From an uncultured Bacteroidaceae bacterium (lineage in GTDB: Bacteria; Bacteroidota; Bacteroidia; Bacteroidales; Bacteroidaceae), in assembly GCA_905235305.1 (NCBI GenBank), contig CAJOLC010000024.1:49362-113361 (forward strand): a stretch of 64,000 bases of DNA, written 5' to 3'. How positions within the stretch are numbered: position 1 is the first letter of the stretch; the number at the start of each line of letters is the position of its first letter. The notes under the pieces are model-generated. The model searched no databases, was not told where the DNA came from, and worked only from the letters and a program-made list of their open reading frames with translations. Below, one piece after another: positions 35,348-44,575 of this stretch. A program made the position numbers and the translations under genes.

Positions 35348-36847
35348 ATGAAACACCTGATAAGTCTACTGCTTTTTGCTTTTCTCCTGACCTCTTCCAC
35401 TGCTGCAAAGACAGTGCGCAAGAGCATTGTCGCTACGGAAGCAGGCATCCCGTCCGACGGGAAGACACTTGGCACGACTGCCATCCAAAGCGCCATTGAC
35501 CGCCTGAGTCAGCAGGGCGGAGGACGGTTGACGTTTTCTCCGGGCACATACCTCACGGGATGCATCGTACTGAAGTCTGGTGTCGAGCTTCATCTTGAGC
35601 AGGGAGCAGTACTCTCCGGCAGTACAGATCCCGACGACTATCACTCGCTCATCGATTCCGAGGCCAGCGACAACTCCACGCTCGCCCTTATTGTGGCCGA
35701 CGGCGTACACGACGTTGCCATCACCGGCAGCGGCCTCATCGACGGCAATGGCCGCGACCTGGCCCTCAACATCGACAGCTTGCTCAACCTTCCCACTGCT
35801 GACGAGCCTCTGGAACCTCGTCGTCGCCGACGTGCAAGCGAGACGTTGCGGCCCAAACTTATCTTCGTCTCAGGCAGCAGCGACATACATATCGAGGGGC
35901 TAAACCTCCTGAATAGTGCCTGCTGGGGACTCTCCTTCCACGCCTGTCAACGCCTTCGCATCCACGACATCCGTTTCGAGAACCGTGCTTACTGGAACAA
36001 CGACGGCATCGACGTCACGGATTGCAAGGACGTGACCATCAGCCGTTGCGACATAAACTCTGCCGACGACGGCATCTGCCTCAAGTCATACGACCCGCAG
36101 TCCTGCAACGAAAACATCCTCATCGAAGACTGCCAGATACGGAGCAGTGCAAGTGCGGTGAAGTTCGGCACAGCATCGTGGGGCGGATTCAAGCACATAA
36201 CTGTGCGCAACATCCGTGTCCGCGATACCTTCCGCTCTGCAATCGCCTTGGAATGTGTAGATGGCGGGACGATGGAGGATGTGCTTGTCGAAGACATCCA
36301 CGCCACCAATACGGGCAATCCTATATTCGTCAGACTCGGACATCGTGGCAGTGACCATGCAGGTGCGGCACGTCGCATCACCATCCGCCGCGTTTTTGTG
36401 GAGATGACGTTCGGTGTCCCTGATATCGACTACGACTTGCGTGGGCCAGGCTTCAGCGTGTACAATCCGCGTCCGTCCTCAATAACAGGCATCCCAGGTC
36501 ACTGCGTGGAGGACATACTTCTTGAGGACATCGAGCTCGTCTACCCAGGTCGAGCATCGAAAGGCATCTACTATTATCCCCTGAATCAAATACACCAAGT
36601 GCCCGAGCAGGAAGGGAGTTATCCCGAATTCTCTATGTTTGGCGAGCTGCCTTCTTGGGGGTTCTATGTGCGGCACGCTCGTGGCATCACCCTGAGGAAC
36701 GTGCGCCTTTCGTTGAAAGACGAGGACTTCCGGCCCGCTCTTATCTTTGACGACGTTCGCGACATTCGTCTCAGTGGCTTCTCCATCCCGACGCGTCTCT
36801 CCGGCCAACCATACTATCTGCGTGAAAGCACCTTTGCCGAAGAGTAG
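35348..36847 (+). CDS. glycoside hydrolase family 28 (polygalacturonase-like)
   Basis: The 499-residue protein has a signal peptide (MKHLISLLLFAFLLTSSTAA), then a right-handed beta-helix: IQSAIDRLSQQGGGRLTFSP, the GH28 motif NNDGIDVTDC (a variant of NTDG), SADDGICLKSY with the catalytic aspartates, and SAVKFGTASWGGF. The third and fourth classic GH28 motifs (GHG, RIK) are not in standard form, so substrate and activity are uncertain; many Bacteroidetes relatives act on rhamnogalacturonan-type pectin side structures. It is probably periplasmic or surface-exposed. The 247-base gap before it holds no recognised element. Confidence 0.85.
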   Translation: MKHLISLLLFAFLLTSSTAAKTVRKSIVATEAGIPSDGKTLGTTAIQSAIDRLSQQGGGRLTFSPGTYLTGCIVLKSGVELHLEQGAVLSGSTDPDDYHSLIDSEASDNSTLALIVADGVHDVAITGSGLIDGNGRDLALNIDSLLNLPTADEPLEPRRRRRASETLRPKLIFVSGSSDIHIEGLNLLNSACWGLSFHACQRLRIHDIRFENRAYWNNDGIDVTDCKDVTISRCDINSADDGICLKSYDPQSCNENILIEDCQIRSSASAVKFGTASWGGFKHITVRNIRVRDTFRSAIALECVDGGTMEDVLVEDIHATNTGNPIFVRLGHRGSDHAGAARRITIRRVFVEMTFGVPDIDYDLRGPGFSVYNPRPSSITGIPGHCVEDILLEDIELVYPGRASKGIYYYPLNQIHQVPEQEGSYPEFSMFGELPSWGFYVRHARGITLRNVRLSLKDEDFRPALIFDDVRDIRLSGFSIPTRLSGQPYYLRESTFAEE

Positions 36848-36986
36848 AAATAGCAAGGTGGACTGACAAGTTCTTCGGAGACGTCAATTCACTTCTCTAT
36901 AGGGCGCCTGTTGCTTCTGTTGAGATAGGACTGGTTTAGAGTCATGGAGATTACAAAGGAGTGCATTGGCACGTCATAAAAAAGAG

Positions 36987-37059
36987 TCGGGGTGACCCGA
37001 CTCGAACGGGCGACCACCTGGTCCCAAACCAGGTGCGCTACCAACTGCGCTACACCCCG
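36987..37059 (-). tRNA. tRNA-Pro (anticodon UGG)
   Basis: The minus strand folds into a 73-base cloverleaf: acceptor CGGGGTG with CACCCCG, D arm with GCGC...GCGC, anticodon stem CCTGG/CCAGG with loop TTTGGGA (anticodon TGG), and a T arm with GTTCGAGTC and stem CCCG/CGGG. The discriminator base is A and CCA is not encoded. Confidence 0.95.
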
Positions 37060-37109
37060 ATTGCTTTTCCTTTATAGAAAATCGACTTTTAGTCGTGCGA
37101 AAAGCGGTG

Positions 37110-37117
37110 CAAAGATA
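37110..37117 (-). promoter_or_regulatory. -7 promoter box for tRNA-Pro
   Basis: The minus strand reads TATCTTTG then CACC, about 50 bases before the tRNA 5' end. Confidence 0.6.
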
Positions 37118-37211
37118 CAACAAAAAGTAAAAAGAGAGAAGTGAAAAAGGAAAAATTTTCCTTTAGAATTCATATTTCTTTATTCTTTGTACTTCTTTCT
37201 TCTTTTTTTCG

Positions 37212-37219
37212 TATCTTTG
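37212..37219 (+). promoter_or_regulatory. -7 promoter box for serC-serA-DUF1015
   Basis: TATCTTTG then CGGCG lies 40 bases before the serC ATG at 37260. Confidence 0.7.
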
Positions 37220-37259
37220 CGGCGCGAATTAAAAAAGGAAACACACAAATCCCAAAACA

Positions 37260-38327
37260 ATGAAGAAGTACAATTTCAATGCCGGCCCTTCCATCCTTCC
37301 AAAGGAGGTTATGGAGGCAACCGCTGCTGCTTGCCTTGAATTCGAAGGCAGCGGCCTCTCTTTGATGGAGACAAGTCATCGTGCCAAGAATTTCCAGCCC
37401 GTAGTTGACGAGGCTGTAGCCCTGTTCAAGGAGCTGCTTAGCATTCCCGAAGGTTATAGTGTCATCTTCCTCGGTGGCGGTGCAAGTCTGGAGTTCTGCA
37501 TGGTGCCATATAACTTCCTGGAGAAGAAGGCTGCCTATCTGAACACCGGCGTCTGGGCTACTAAGGCGCAGAAGGAGGCGAAGCTCTTTGGCGAAGTAGT
37601 GGAGGTAGCATCCAGTGCCGACAGGAACTTTACCTATATCCCCAAGAACTTCACCATCCCGACTGATGCCGACTACTTCCATATCACGTCGAACAACACC
37701 ATCTATGGCACCGAGATTCTCACAGACCTCGACAGCCCCGTGCCCATGATTGCAGACATGAGCAGCGACATCTTCTCCCGTCCGGTCGATGTCAGCAAGT
37801 ACGGCATGATCTACGGCGGTGCTCAGAAGAACCTCAGCATGGCAGGCGTCACCTTCTGCATTATAAAGGAAGACCTCCTGGGCAAGGTGAGCCGACCCAT
37901 TCCTACCATGCTCGACTACCGCACACACGTCAAGAAGGGCAGCATGTTCAACACGCCTCCCACAGTTCCCATCTACTGCGCCCTGCAGAACCTCAAGTGG
38001 ATAAAGAAGCAAGGCGGTGTCGAGGCAATGGAAAAGCTTGCCAAGCAGCGTTCGGAAATCGTGTATGGCGAAATCGACCGCAATAAGCTCTTCGTCGGTA
38101 CAGCTGAGGAGGACAGCCGTTCCCGCATGAACATCACCTTCGTCCTCAAGCCCGAGTATCAGGAACTGCAAGACGAGTTCATGGCCTTCGCCACAAGCAA
38201 GGGCATGGTAGGCGTGAAGGGACATCGCGACGTAGGCGGTTTCCGTGCAAGCTGCTACAATGCCATGACCATCGAAGGCTGCGAGGCACTCGTGGCATGC
38301 ATGAAGGAGTTTGAGAAAAATCATTAG
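37260..38327 (+). CDS. serC: 3-phosphoserine/phosphohydroxythreonine transaminase
   Basis: The 355-residue PLP enzyme has [10 protein letters not shown] at the start, [12 protein letters not shown], and [14 protein letters not shown] with the Schiff-base lysine. RMNITFVL and [16 protein letters not shown] near the end bind phosphoserine. It catalyses the second step of serine synthesis and a step of pyridoxal phosphate synthesis. serA follows 33 bases later but is broken in this sequence. Confidence 0.96.
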   Translation: MKKYNFNAGPSILPKEVMEATAAACLEFEGSGLSLMETSHRAKNFQPVVDEAVALFKELLSIPEGYSVIFLGGGASLEFCMVPYNFLEKKAAYLNTGVWATKAQKEAKLFGEVVEVASSADRNFTYIPKNFTIPTDADYFHITSNNTIYGTEILTDLDSPVPMIADMSSDIFSRPVDVSKYGMIYGGAQKNLSMAGVTFCIIKEDLLGKVSRPIPTMLDYRTHVKKGSMFNTPPTVPIYCALQNLKWIKKQGGVEAMEKLAKQRSEIVYGEIDRNKLFVGTAEEDSRSRMNITFVLKPEYQELQDEFMAFATSKGMVGVKGHRDVGGFRASCYNAMTIEGCEALVACMKEFEKNH

Positions 38328-38360
38328 TAGTCAGAAGTTCATAATCTATAGTTCACAGAT

Positions 38361-39271
38361 ATGAAAATCCTTGTAGCAACAGAGAAGCCCTTCAGCGGCG
38401 TGGCCGTGAAGGGCATAAAGGAAGTGTTCGATGCAGTGGGATATGAAGTCGCACTGCTTGAGAAATATACAGAGAAGAGCCAGTTGCTCGATGCCGTAAA
38501 GGATGCATAATCCGCTCGGACAAGGTTGATGCAGAGGTGCTTGATGCAGCCAAGCAACTGAAGATTGTAGTGCGTGCCGGTGCTGGTTACGACAACATTG
38601 ACCTTGCGGCAGCTACAGCTCATAATGTCGTTGCCATGAACACCCCTGGTCAGAATGCGAACAGCGTGGCTGAACTTGTCTTCGGCCTGCTTGTATTTGG
38701 CGTCCGCAACTTCTTCAACGGCACCAGCGGCACTGAGTTGAAGGGCAAGAAGCTTGGTATCCTGGCGTTCGGCAACGTTGGTCGCAACGTGGCACGCGTA
38801 GCAAAGGGATTTGGCATGGAAGTAAGCGCATACGATGCCTACTGCCCTGCCGAAGTCATCGAGGCTGCAGGTGTGACGGCTGCGAAGAGTCAGGAAGAAC
38901 TGTTCGAGACGTGTGACATCGTCTCCCTCCATATTCCTGCAACACCCGAAACGAAGCAAAGCATCAACTACGATCTTGTCGGCAAGCTGAAGAAAGGCGG
39001 CATCCTCGTCAACACGGCACGCAAGGAAGTCATCGACGAGGCTGGTCTCATCAAGCTTATGGCAGAGCGCGAGGACCTGAAGTACCTGACGGATATTAAG
39101 CCCGATGCAGATGCTGAGTTCGCAGAGAAGTTCCCAGGCCGCTACTTCGCTACGCCGAAGAAGATGGGAGCGCAGACTGCCGAGGCAAATGTCAACGCAG
39201 GCATAGCCGCCGCCAACCAGATTGTCGGCTTCCTCCGCGACGGAATTACAAAGTTCCAAGTAAATAAGTAG
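38361..39271 (+). pseudogene. serA: D-3-phosphoglycerate dehydrogenase, disrupted by a ~10-bp deletion
   Basis: The ATG at 38361 opens MKILVATEKPFSGVAVKGIK and continues 49 codons to ...LLDAVKDA then a TAA at about 38508. The remainder of the enzyme continues in another frame as IIRSDKVDAEVLDAAKQLK, GAGYDNIDLAAAT, the NAD-binding LGILAFGNVGRNVARVAKGF and NTARKEVIDEAGL, to the stop at 39271. The expected bridging residues (D-A-L) are missing, and the observed 911 bases plus ten equals the usual 306-residue gene. So a deletion of about ten bases is the simplest reading. A GTG at 38537 could restart only the C-terminal 244 residues. If real, the strain may lack this serine route or have another copy. 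Confidence 0.85.
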
Positions 39272-39292
39272 CAAGTAAATAAGTAGCAAGTT

Positions 39293-40573
39293 ATGGCTGT
39301 TGTAAAACCTTTTAAGGGCATTCGTCCTCCTCGTGATCTTGTTGAGCAAGTAGAGAGCCGTCCGTACGATGTGCTCGACTCGGAAGAGGCCCGTGCTGAG
39401 GCCGGCGACAATGAAAAGTCGCTCTATCACATCATCAAGCCTGAGATTGACTTCCCCGTCGGCACCAGCGAGTACGACCCTCGCGTGTATGAAAAGGCCG
39501 CAGAGAACTTCAAGATGTTCCAGGACAAAGGCTGGCTCAGGCAGGATGGCGAGGAGATGTACTACATCTACGCACAGACGATAGGCGAAAATCCGCTTGG
39601 CGGATTGCAGAACTCTGTGGGAAAGACGCAGTACGGGCTCGTTGTGGCAGCTGCCGTCGAAGACTACATGAATGGCATCATCAAGAAGCACGAGCTGACG
39701 CGACGTGATAAGGAGGAAGACCGCATGAAGCACGTCCGCGTGAACAACGCGAACCTTGAGCCGGTTTTCTTCGCCTATCCGGACAACGAAGTGCTTGACG
39801 CATTGGTGAACCGCATCACAAAGACGGCGCCGGAGTACGACTTCGTGGCTCCCATCGACGGCTTCCGCCACAGACTTTGGCTTGTGAACAAGCCCGAAGA
39901 CATCGCCGTTGTCACCGAAACCTTTGCCGCTATACCTTATTTATATATAGCAGACGGACATCATCGGAGTGCAGCAGCTGCCCTCGTCGGCGCTGAGAAG
40001 GCTAAACAGAACCCGAATCACCGTGGCGATGAAGAGTACAACTACTTCATGGCTGTGTGCTTCCCTGCCAGTCAGCTCACTATTCTCGACTACAATCGGG
40101 TGGTGAAGGATCTCAACGGCATGAGCGTCGAAGAGTTTCTTGCAAAGCTTTCCGAGAAGTTCACCGTGGCGGAGAAAGGTGCCGAACCATATCGTCCGGC
40201 CAGTCTGCACGAGTTCAGTCTGTACGTTGCTGGTGTGTGGTACAGCCTCAAACTGAAGGAAGGTCTTGTCGATGAAAGCAATCCTATAGGCAGCCTCGAC
40301 GTGAGCATCAGCAGCAAGTTCATCCTTGACGACCTGTTGGGTATCAAGGATTTGCGTAGCGACAAGCGCATTGACTTCGTGGGAGGCTTGCGTGGCCTGG
40401 GCGAACTCCAGCGTCGTGTTGACAACGGCGAGATGAAGATGGCCTTGGCTCTCTATCCTGTCAGCATGAAGCAAATCATGAACATTGCCGACAGTGGTAA
40501 CATCATGCCGCCCAAGGCAACATGGTTCGAGCCGAAACTGAGGTCAGGCCTGGTGATACATAAGTTAAGCTAA
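39293..40573 (+). CDS. DUF1015 family protein
   Basis: The 426-residue protein has the DUF1015 signatures FKGIRPPRDLVEQVESRPYDVL, YIADGHHRSAAAAL and FLAKLSEKF. It is adjacent to serC-serA in many Bacteroidetes and is thought to belong with serine metabolism, although no reaction is established by sequence. It begins 22 bases after the serA stop, beyond a 15-base tandem duplication, and is presumably in the same operon. Confidence 0.9.
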   Translation: MAVVKPFKGIRPPRDLVEQVESRPYDVLDSEEARAEAGDNEKSLYHIIKPEIDFPVGTSEYDPRVYEKAAENFKMFQDKGWLRQDGEEMYYIYAQTIGENPLGGLQNSVGKTQYGLVVAAAVEDYMNGIIKKHELTRRDKEEDRMKHVRVNNANLEPVFFAYPDNEVLDALVNRITKTAPEYDFVAPIDGFRHRLWLVNKPEDIAVVTETFAAIPYLYIADGHHRSAAAALVGAEKAKQNPNHRGDEEYNYFMAVCFPASQLTILDYNRVVKDLNGMSVEEFLAKLSEKFTVAEKGAEPYRPASLHEFSLYVAGVWYSLKLKEGLVDESNPIGSLDVSISSKFILDDLLGIKDLRSDKRIDFVGGLRGLGELQRRVDNGEMKMALALYPVSMKQIMNIADSGNIMPPKATWFEPKLRSGLVIHKLS

Positions 40574-40574
40574 A

Positions 40575-40671
40575 AGCCCCCTCCCCGCTCCCCCTTTGGG
40601 GGAGTGCCTCATTCCCGATGAATCGCCGCTCAAAAGCACTTCCCCAAGGGGGGGGGGCAGGGAGTGGAAGG
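40575..40671. repeat. paired GC-rich palindrome (REP-like) with a G10 tract
   Basis: A first arm, C-rich then CTTT then G-rich (40577-40604), and a second, GCACTTCCCCAA then ten G (40637-40657) and AGGGAGTGG, form a large imperfect inverted repeat. It lies between the DUF1015 gene and yigZ. The ten-G run is at 40648-40657. Confidence 0.65.
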
Positions 40672-40679
40672 GATTTGTT

Positions 40680-41267
40680 ATGAACGACCTATACAAGACA
40701 ATAGCAGACAAAAGCGAGGGCACTTACACTGAGCTCAGGAGTAAGTTCCTCGCTTTTGCGCATCCTGTCAGTAGTGTGGATGAGGCTATGGCATTGGTGG
40801 AGCAGTATCAGAAGAAGTATTACGATGCCCGCCACGTATGCTGGGCCTATATGATTGGGGCAGACAGGGACACGTTCCGCTCCAATGACAATGGCGAACC
40901 GAGCGGCACGGCAGGGAAACCTATCCTCGGGCAGATCAATTCCAATGAACTGACCAATATCATCATCCTTGTTGTCCGTTACTTCGGTGGCGTGAAGCTT
41001 GGCACAAGCGGACTCATTGTGGCATATCGCACTGCAGCTGCAGAAGCCATTGCAAACGCTACCATCGAAGAACGTCAAGTAGAGGCGGAGTATGAGTTCA
41101 CGTTCGAGTACCCGTTGATGAACGCTGTGATGAAGGTTGTCCGCGATATGGAAGCCCGCGTCCTCTCGCAAACCTACGACATGGACGTGCAGATGCGCGT
41201 CAGCATCCGAAAGGGTCGCCTTGAAGAACTACAGACGCGCATCAAGAAGGCCACGGAACCTTATTGA
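40680..41267 (+). CDS. YigZ/IMPACT family protein
   Basis: The 195-residue protein has the UPF0029/IMPACT core: KFLAFAHPVSSVDEAM, DARHVCWAYMIG, SNDNGEPSGTAGKPIL and VVRYFGGVKLGTSGLIVAY. The C-terminal DUF1949-like half follows. The molecular role in bacteria is unknown; eukaryotic IMPACT acts in translational control. The start at 40680 is chosen because upstream codons in the open frame come from the palindromic repeat. A terminator lies at 41338. Confidence 0.92.
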   Translation: MNDLYKTIADKSEGTYTELRSKFLAFAHPVSSVDEAMALVEQYQKKYYDARHVCWAYMIGADRDTFRSNDNGEPSGTAGKPILGQINSNELTNIIILVVRYFGGVKLGTSGLIVAYRTAAAEAIANATIEERQVEAEYEFTFEYPLMNAVMKVVRDMEARVLSQTYDMDVQMRVSIRKGRLEELQTRIKKATEPY

Positions 41268-41337
41268 TTTATAGATTCTTATTCTCTGCCTTGTGTGCGG
41301 GCGTGCCTAAGCCAACGCACGATAGGGGAGTGGCTGG

Positions 41338-41357
41338 TGCCCTGTGGGGCATTTTTT
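41338..41357 (+). terminator. intrinsic terminator after yigZ
   Basis: TGCCC pairs with GGGCA around TGTG, followed by six T (41352-41357), 70 bases after the yigZ stop. Confidence 0.65.
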
Positions 41358-41417
41358 GTTTTTGCCGTATTCCTAAATAAAAATTCCGTTAGGTATTGAC
41401 TTATCAGATATTATTCG

Positions 41418-41425
41418 TATCTTTG
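41418..41425 (+). promoter_or_regulatory. -7 promoter box upstream of the secreted-protein pair
   Basis: TATCTTTG then TCGAG lies about 250 bases before the ATG at 41666, giving a long leader that contains the palindromic repeat at 41462-41535. Confidence 0.55.
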
Positions 41426-41461
41426 TCGAGTCAATAGGATGTTTTCATGCTCTAAGGTGCC

Positions 41462-41535
41462 TTGTTTGAACATACATGTATATTCAATTGCACATACATG
41501 TACATTCAATTGCACATACATGTATGTTCAAACAA
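41462..41535. repeat. palindromic repeat, three 22-bp units, copy 2
   Basis: The 74 bases from TTGTTTGAAC to GTTCAAACAA match copy 1 (9663-9736) at nearly every position; the clear difference is a C for A at the start of the middle unit. It lies in the predicted leader of the gene at 41666. Confidence 0.85.
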
Positions 41536-41665
41536 CCCATAGTGCCACGATACCCGACGAAGAGTGCAGAAAGAACTGGAAAATTATAAAATGATAGATA
41601 AAATAACATTGTGCCACCACCTATGATGACTTATTTGTGATATGGCAGTACATAGATTTCCGATA

Positions 41666-42229
41666 ATGAGAAAGATACTTTTAGTGACGTCCTTCTTCAT
41701 TGCTGCGTTCTCATGTACGGCTCAGGAGAAGGTCATGAACATCATTAAGACGGACGGGACAACCGCCCAGACGCGTGTGGCTGACCTGAAGCAAATCAGC
41801 TTCCTTACTGTCGCGGAAGACGGTAAGGGGTTGCAGGTGACGACATCAGATGGCGAGACGGTTGCTGTGCTCTTCGATGCAAATCCCGTCGTGACCGTTT
41901 CCGGCGGCACGCTCACCGTGAAGTCGGCTTCGGCAGATGATATTCAGTTTGAGATTACGGACATCGTCGAGATAAGGTTCGGCGATGTGTCCGACGCCAC
42001 GCCCATCAGTGAGACTGAAGGCTTTGCCTGCGTGCTTCAGGAAGGCGGCGTGTTGCTCCGTGGCATTCCTGCGAATGTCAGGCTCGAAGTATATTCCCTC
42101 GACGGTCGAAGCCTGCCGTCGCCTGCCGTCACGGATGGCAGCCTGCTGCTGAACGGCCGCACTCTCGGCACGGGCATCTTCATTGTGAAGGCAGGCTCGT
42201 TCTCTGCCAAAGTCTGCATCAGAAAATAG
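41666..42229 (+). CDS. secreted protein with T9SS type A-like C-terminal sorting domain
   Basis: The start at 41666 gives 187 residues with a signal peptide (MRKILLVTSFFIAAFSCTA). The N-terminal region has the short beta motif VMNIIKTDGTTAQTRVADLK then QISF, a pattern also seen at the start of the next gene product. Residues about 130-187 look like a type IX sorting domain: LRGIPANVRLEVYSLDGRSL, a short L-x-x-G segment, GTGIFIVKAGSFSAKVCIRK. PorQ (3227) shows that this organism has such a secretion route. An earlier ATG at 41642 is possible. Function is unknown. Confidence 0.65.
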   Translation: MRKILLVTSFFIAAFSCTAQEKVMNIIKTDGTTAQTRVADLKQISFLTVAEDGKGLQVTTSDGETVAVLFDANPVVTVSGGTLTVKSASADDIQFEITDIVEIRFGDVSDATPISETEGFACVLQEGGVLLRGIPANVRLEVYSLDGRSLPSPAVTDGSLLLNGRTLGTGIFIVKAGSFSAKVCIRK

Positions 42230-42257
42230 GACAACAACTTAACAAGTGATATCGAAA

Positions 42258-44420
42258 ATGAAAGACTCCCATATTCATCGCCCGCTCTTCATCCTCCTGT
42301 TCATGTCTGCAGTGGGGCTCATGGCCCAGCCTGCCACTATGATGATGAAGCTCACCAATGGTGCCGTCGTCCGCGCGGATGTGGACGAGGTGGAAAGGAT
42401 TACCTTCGCCGACACGCTCTACAACCTCAATTCCACAGGCTATCGCATTCTCGAGGCCAACGAGGTATGCTGGCCTGAGGACCGCTTGCTGCCTCTCTTC
42501 CTCCCTCCTGCATCTCCAGTCAGGTCGCTTGACTTGAATGCGGCTTCGCTCAGTGGCGAGGAGCGCGTCATGTTCTGTACGTTGCAGGGCATCGTCAATC
42601 GTACGCGTCCGCGCATCCTCCTCTATAACCACAACGAGGAACCACGGGATACCTGGCCTACGGCACATAGCCTCAGGACAAGCGCCATACCGTCTTCCAA
42701 TCCCTACAGCCTCGTTAAGCTGTTCGAGGAGGAGATAAATGGACTGGTGCTCTATAGCAATGAGCGGACCAACCACTATACTAACCTTGCCGCCACTGTT
42801 GCCGGACTGGACCGCCTCCTCCCTGTAACGGAAGAGATAAGGCAGAAGCTCGTTGCCAACGGCATGGACTTCCCCGTCGTGGAGGACTTTACTTCCCTCA
42901 CCATGACCACTGCCTTGAGTGTCTATAAATACCTCTTCGACAACTATTGGGAACGCTGCAACCACCGCCTGCTTGTCAGCGAGCGACCCACCATCCCCTA
43001 TGTGCATGACATTGCCGCTGCCTGTGGCTCGGCCTGTGTATGGCTCGACCCTCGCGTCGCAGGCGAGCGTACGCTCCTCGACAAGATGCTTAAGGAGATG
43101 ACACCAGGGCGGGACATCGTGCTCGGCTGGTATCCGGAGGAACGCTCGGGGGTAGGTGAAGCCACAAAGTATGGCCTGTCGACCGTGCCTGCCGACTTCT
43201 TCGAGAACACCACTGTCTATACTGCCGTAAACAAGCCCGTCGTGATTCCACCAGTGCCGAAGCGTCCGAAGCTGCAGAACAGGGTGTATGCTGCCGTCTA
43301 TATCAGCGATGGCGACAACATCCAGTATTGCCAGCATGCGATGGCAAAGATCTTCGAGCAAGATGGCAGAGGCCAGATGCCTATGAACTGGACTATCAGT
43401 CCAGCCCTTGCTGACTTCGCACCCATGATGCTTAACTACTATTATCGCAAGGCATCGACTAACGATTGCTTCGTCAGCGGACCTTCGGGTTTGGGCTATG
43501 CCATGCCTTATGACGCACACAACGCCTGTTACTATGCAGCCGAAAGGAACAGCACGCTGATCACGCCTTACACTAAGCTTACCCAAAGCTTCATCGAGAA
43601 GGCAGGCCTGCGCGTCATAACCATTTGGGACGATGTCAGCACTGTACAGCGAAGGGCTTACGCCATGAACTGCCCATACCTCTACGGACTTACCATCAAT
43701 GATTGGGAGCGACAGGAAGGGCGCCTCACTGCCAAAGTGCAATCGAACTGGCTTCCCATCGTCCCGCAGTACCCATGCTATGCCAACGGCGTAGATGTCA
43801 TCACCACCTTCTTCAACCGTGACATCAAGAACTTCAATGGTTCAGAGCCCATGTTCGTTACAGGTCAGGCCACCGTCTGGGATGCCGGCCCCGACAAACT
43901 TATTGCACTGAAGGACAGGCTCAATGCTCTCTCGCCGGGCAATGTCAGCATTGTCCGTGCCGACCATTGGTTCAGCTACTACAACGAAGCTCACCATCTG
44001 CCCTTCAACCTCACCCTTCTGCAGGACATGGCAATCACCTCTTCGCCAGCAAAGACAAATATCCGGTACGCAGCCGACGGCTCCCCCTCCGAGGGATACA
44101 TCTGGATTTCAAGGACAGCCAATGACACAAGCTGGGTGCAGATGGACTTCAAGGAGGACTATAGCATTAGCCGATATGTGGTGCGTCATGCCGAGGCGGC
44201 AGGTATGGATGCCGAGCTCAACAGCCGCGACTTTACGGTCGAGACCAGTCTCGATGGCGAAACATGGCAGACGGTAGGCACTCACACCGGCAACATCGCA
44301 CCGGTGACCGATGCCTCCATCACTCCCGTCCAGGCAAGGTATGTGCGGGTGAGCGTCACCAAGGGCGGCATTGACGGGTATGTCCGCATCGCCGACATCG
44401 AAGTATATGGTGCACATTAA
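42258..44420 (+). CDS. GxGYxYP-domain putative glycoside hydrolase with C-terminal discoidin-like domain
   Basis: The 720-residue protein has a signal peptide (about residues 6-23), a short N-terminal motif LTNGAVVRADVDEVERITF, then the GxGYxYP N-terminal and core regions: LDLNAASLSGEERVMFCTLQ, GIVNRTRPRILLY, AAVYISDGDNIQY, and the naming motif in the variant GPSGLGYAMP. Residues about 590-720 resemble an F5/8 type C (CBM32-like) module: DTSWVQMDFKEDYSISRYVV ... YVRVSVTKGG ... IADIEVYGA. It is likely exported and acts on surface or dietary glycan, with unknown substrate. An ATG at 42246 is the other start. It follows the gene at 41666 by 28 bases. Confidence 0.8.
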   Translation: MKDSHIHRPLFILLFMSAVGLMAQPATMMMKLTNGAVVRADVDEVERITFADTLYNLNSTGYRILEANEVCWPEDRLLPLFLPPASPVRSLDLNAASLSGEERVMFCTLQGIVNRTRPRILLYNHNEEPRDTWPTAHSLRTSAIPSSNPYSLVKLFEEEINGLVLYSNERTNHYTNLAATVAGLDRLLPVTEEIRQKLVANGMDFPVVEDFTSLTMTTALSVYKYLFDNYWERCNHRLLVSERPTIPYVHDIAAACGSACVWLDPRVAGERTLLDKMLKEMTPGRDIVLGWYPEERSGVGEATKYGLSTVPADFFENTTVYTAVNKPVVIPPVPKRPKLQNRVYAAVYISDGDNIQYCQHAMAKIFEQDGRGQMPMNWTISPALADFAPMMLNYYYRKASTNDCFVSGPSGLGYAMPYDAHNACYYAAERNSTLITPYTKLTQSFIEKAGLRVITIWDDVSTVQRRAYAMNCPYLYGLTINDWERQEGRLTAKVQSNWLPIVPQYPCYANGVDVITTFFNRDIKNFNGSEPMFVTGQATVWDAGPDKLIALKDRLNALSPGNVSIVRADHWFSYYNEAHHLPFNLTLLQDMAITSSPAKTNIRYAADGSPSEGYIWISRTANDTSWVQMDFKEDYSISRYVVRHAEAAGMDAELNSRDFTVETSLDGETWQTVGTHTGNIAPVTDASITPVQARYVRVSVTKGGIDGYVRIADIEVYGAH

Positions 44421-44545
44421 ACCTGTCGTTATGCTATGATTCCAGACTCATTCCCTTCTCCCTCTCATTTCGCCTTTTCATTGCGACAAGTGCGGACTTG
44501 CTTGTTTTTTTGCTTGATGAATTATGTCTTGTGAATAATAATTCA

Positions 44546-44553
44546 TAACTTTG
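44546..44553 (+). promoter_or_regulatory. -7 promoter box for the EptA-like gene
   Basis: TAACTTTG then GCGG lies 23 bases before the ATG at 44576. Confidence 0.65.
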
Positions 44554-44575
44554 GCGGTTAAATACAGTAATATCC

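Noticed and set aside
36987..37059. tRNA-Pro as an integration site for an element
   Set aside because: No integrase, no repeated tRNA 3' end and core genes on both sides.
37170..38324. A 384-codon minus-strand open frame
   Set aside because: Antisense shadow of serC.
38339..39871. A 510-codon minus-strand open frame over serA and DUF1015
   Set aside because: Antisense shadow; the plus strand carries clear dehydrogenase and DUF1015 motifs.
42219..43742. A 507-codon minus-strand open frame
   Set aside because: Antisense shadow of the GxGYxYP protein, with no recognisable domain.
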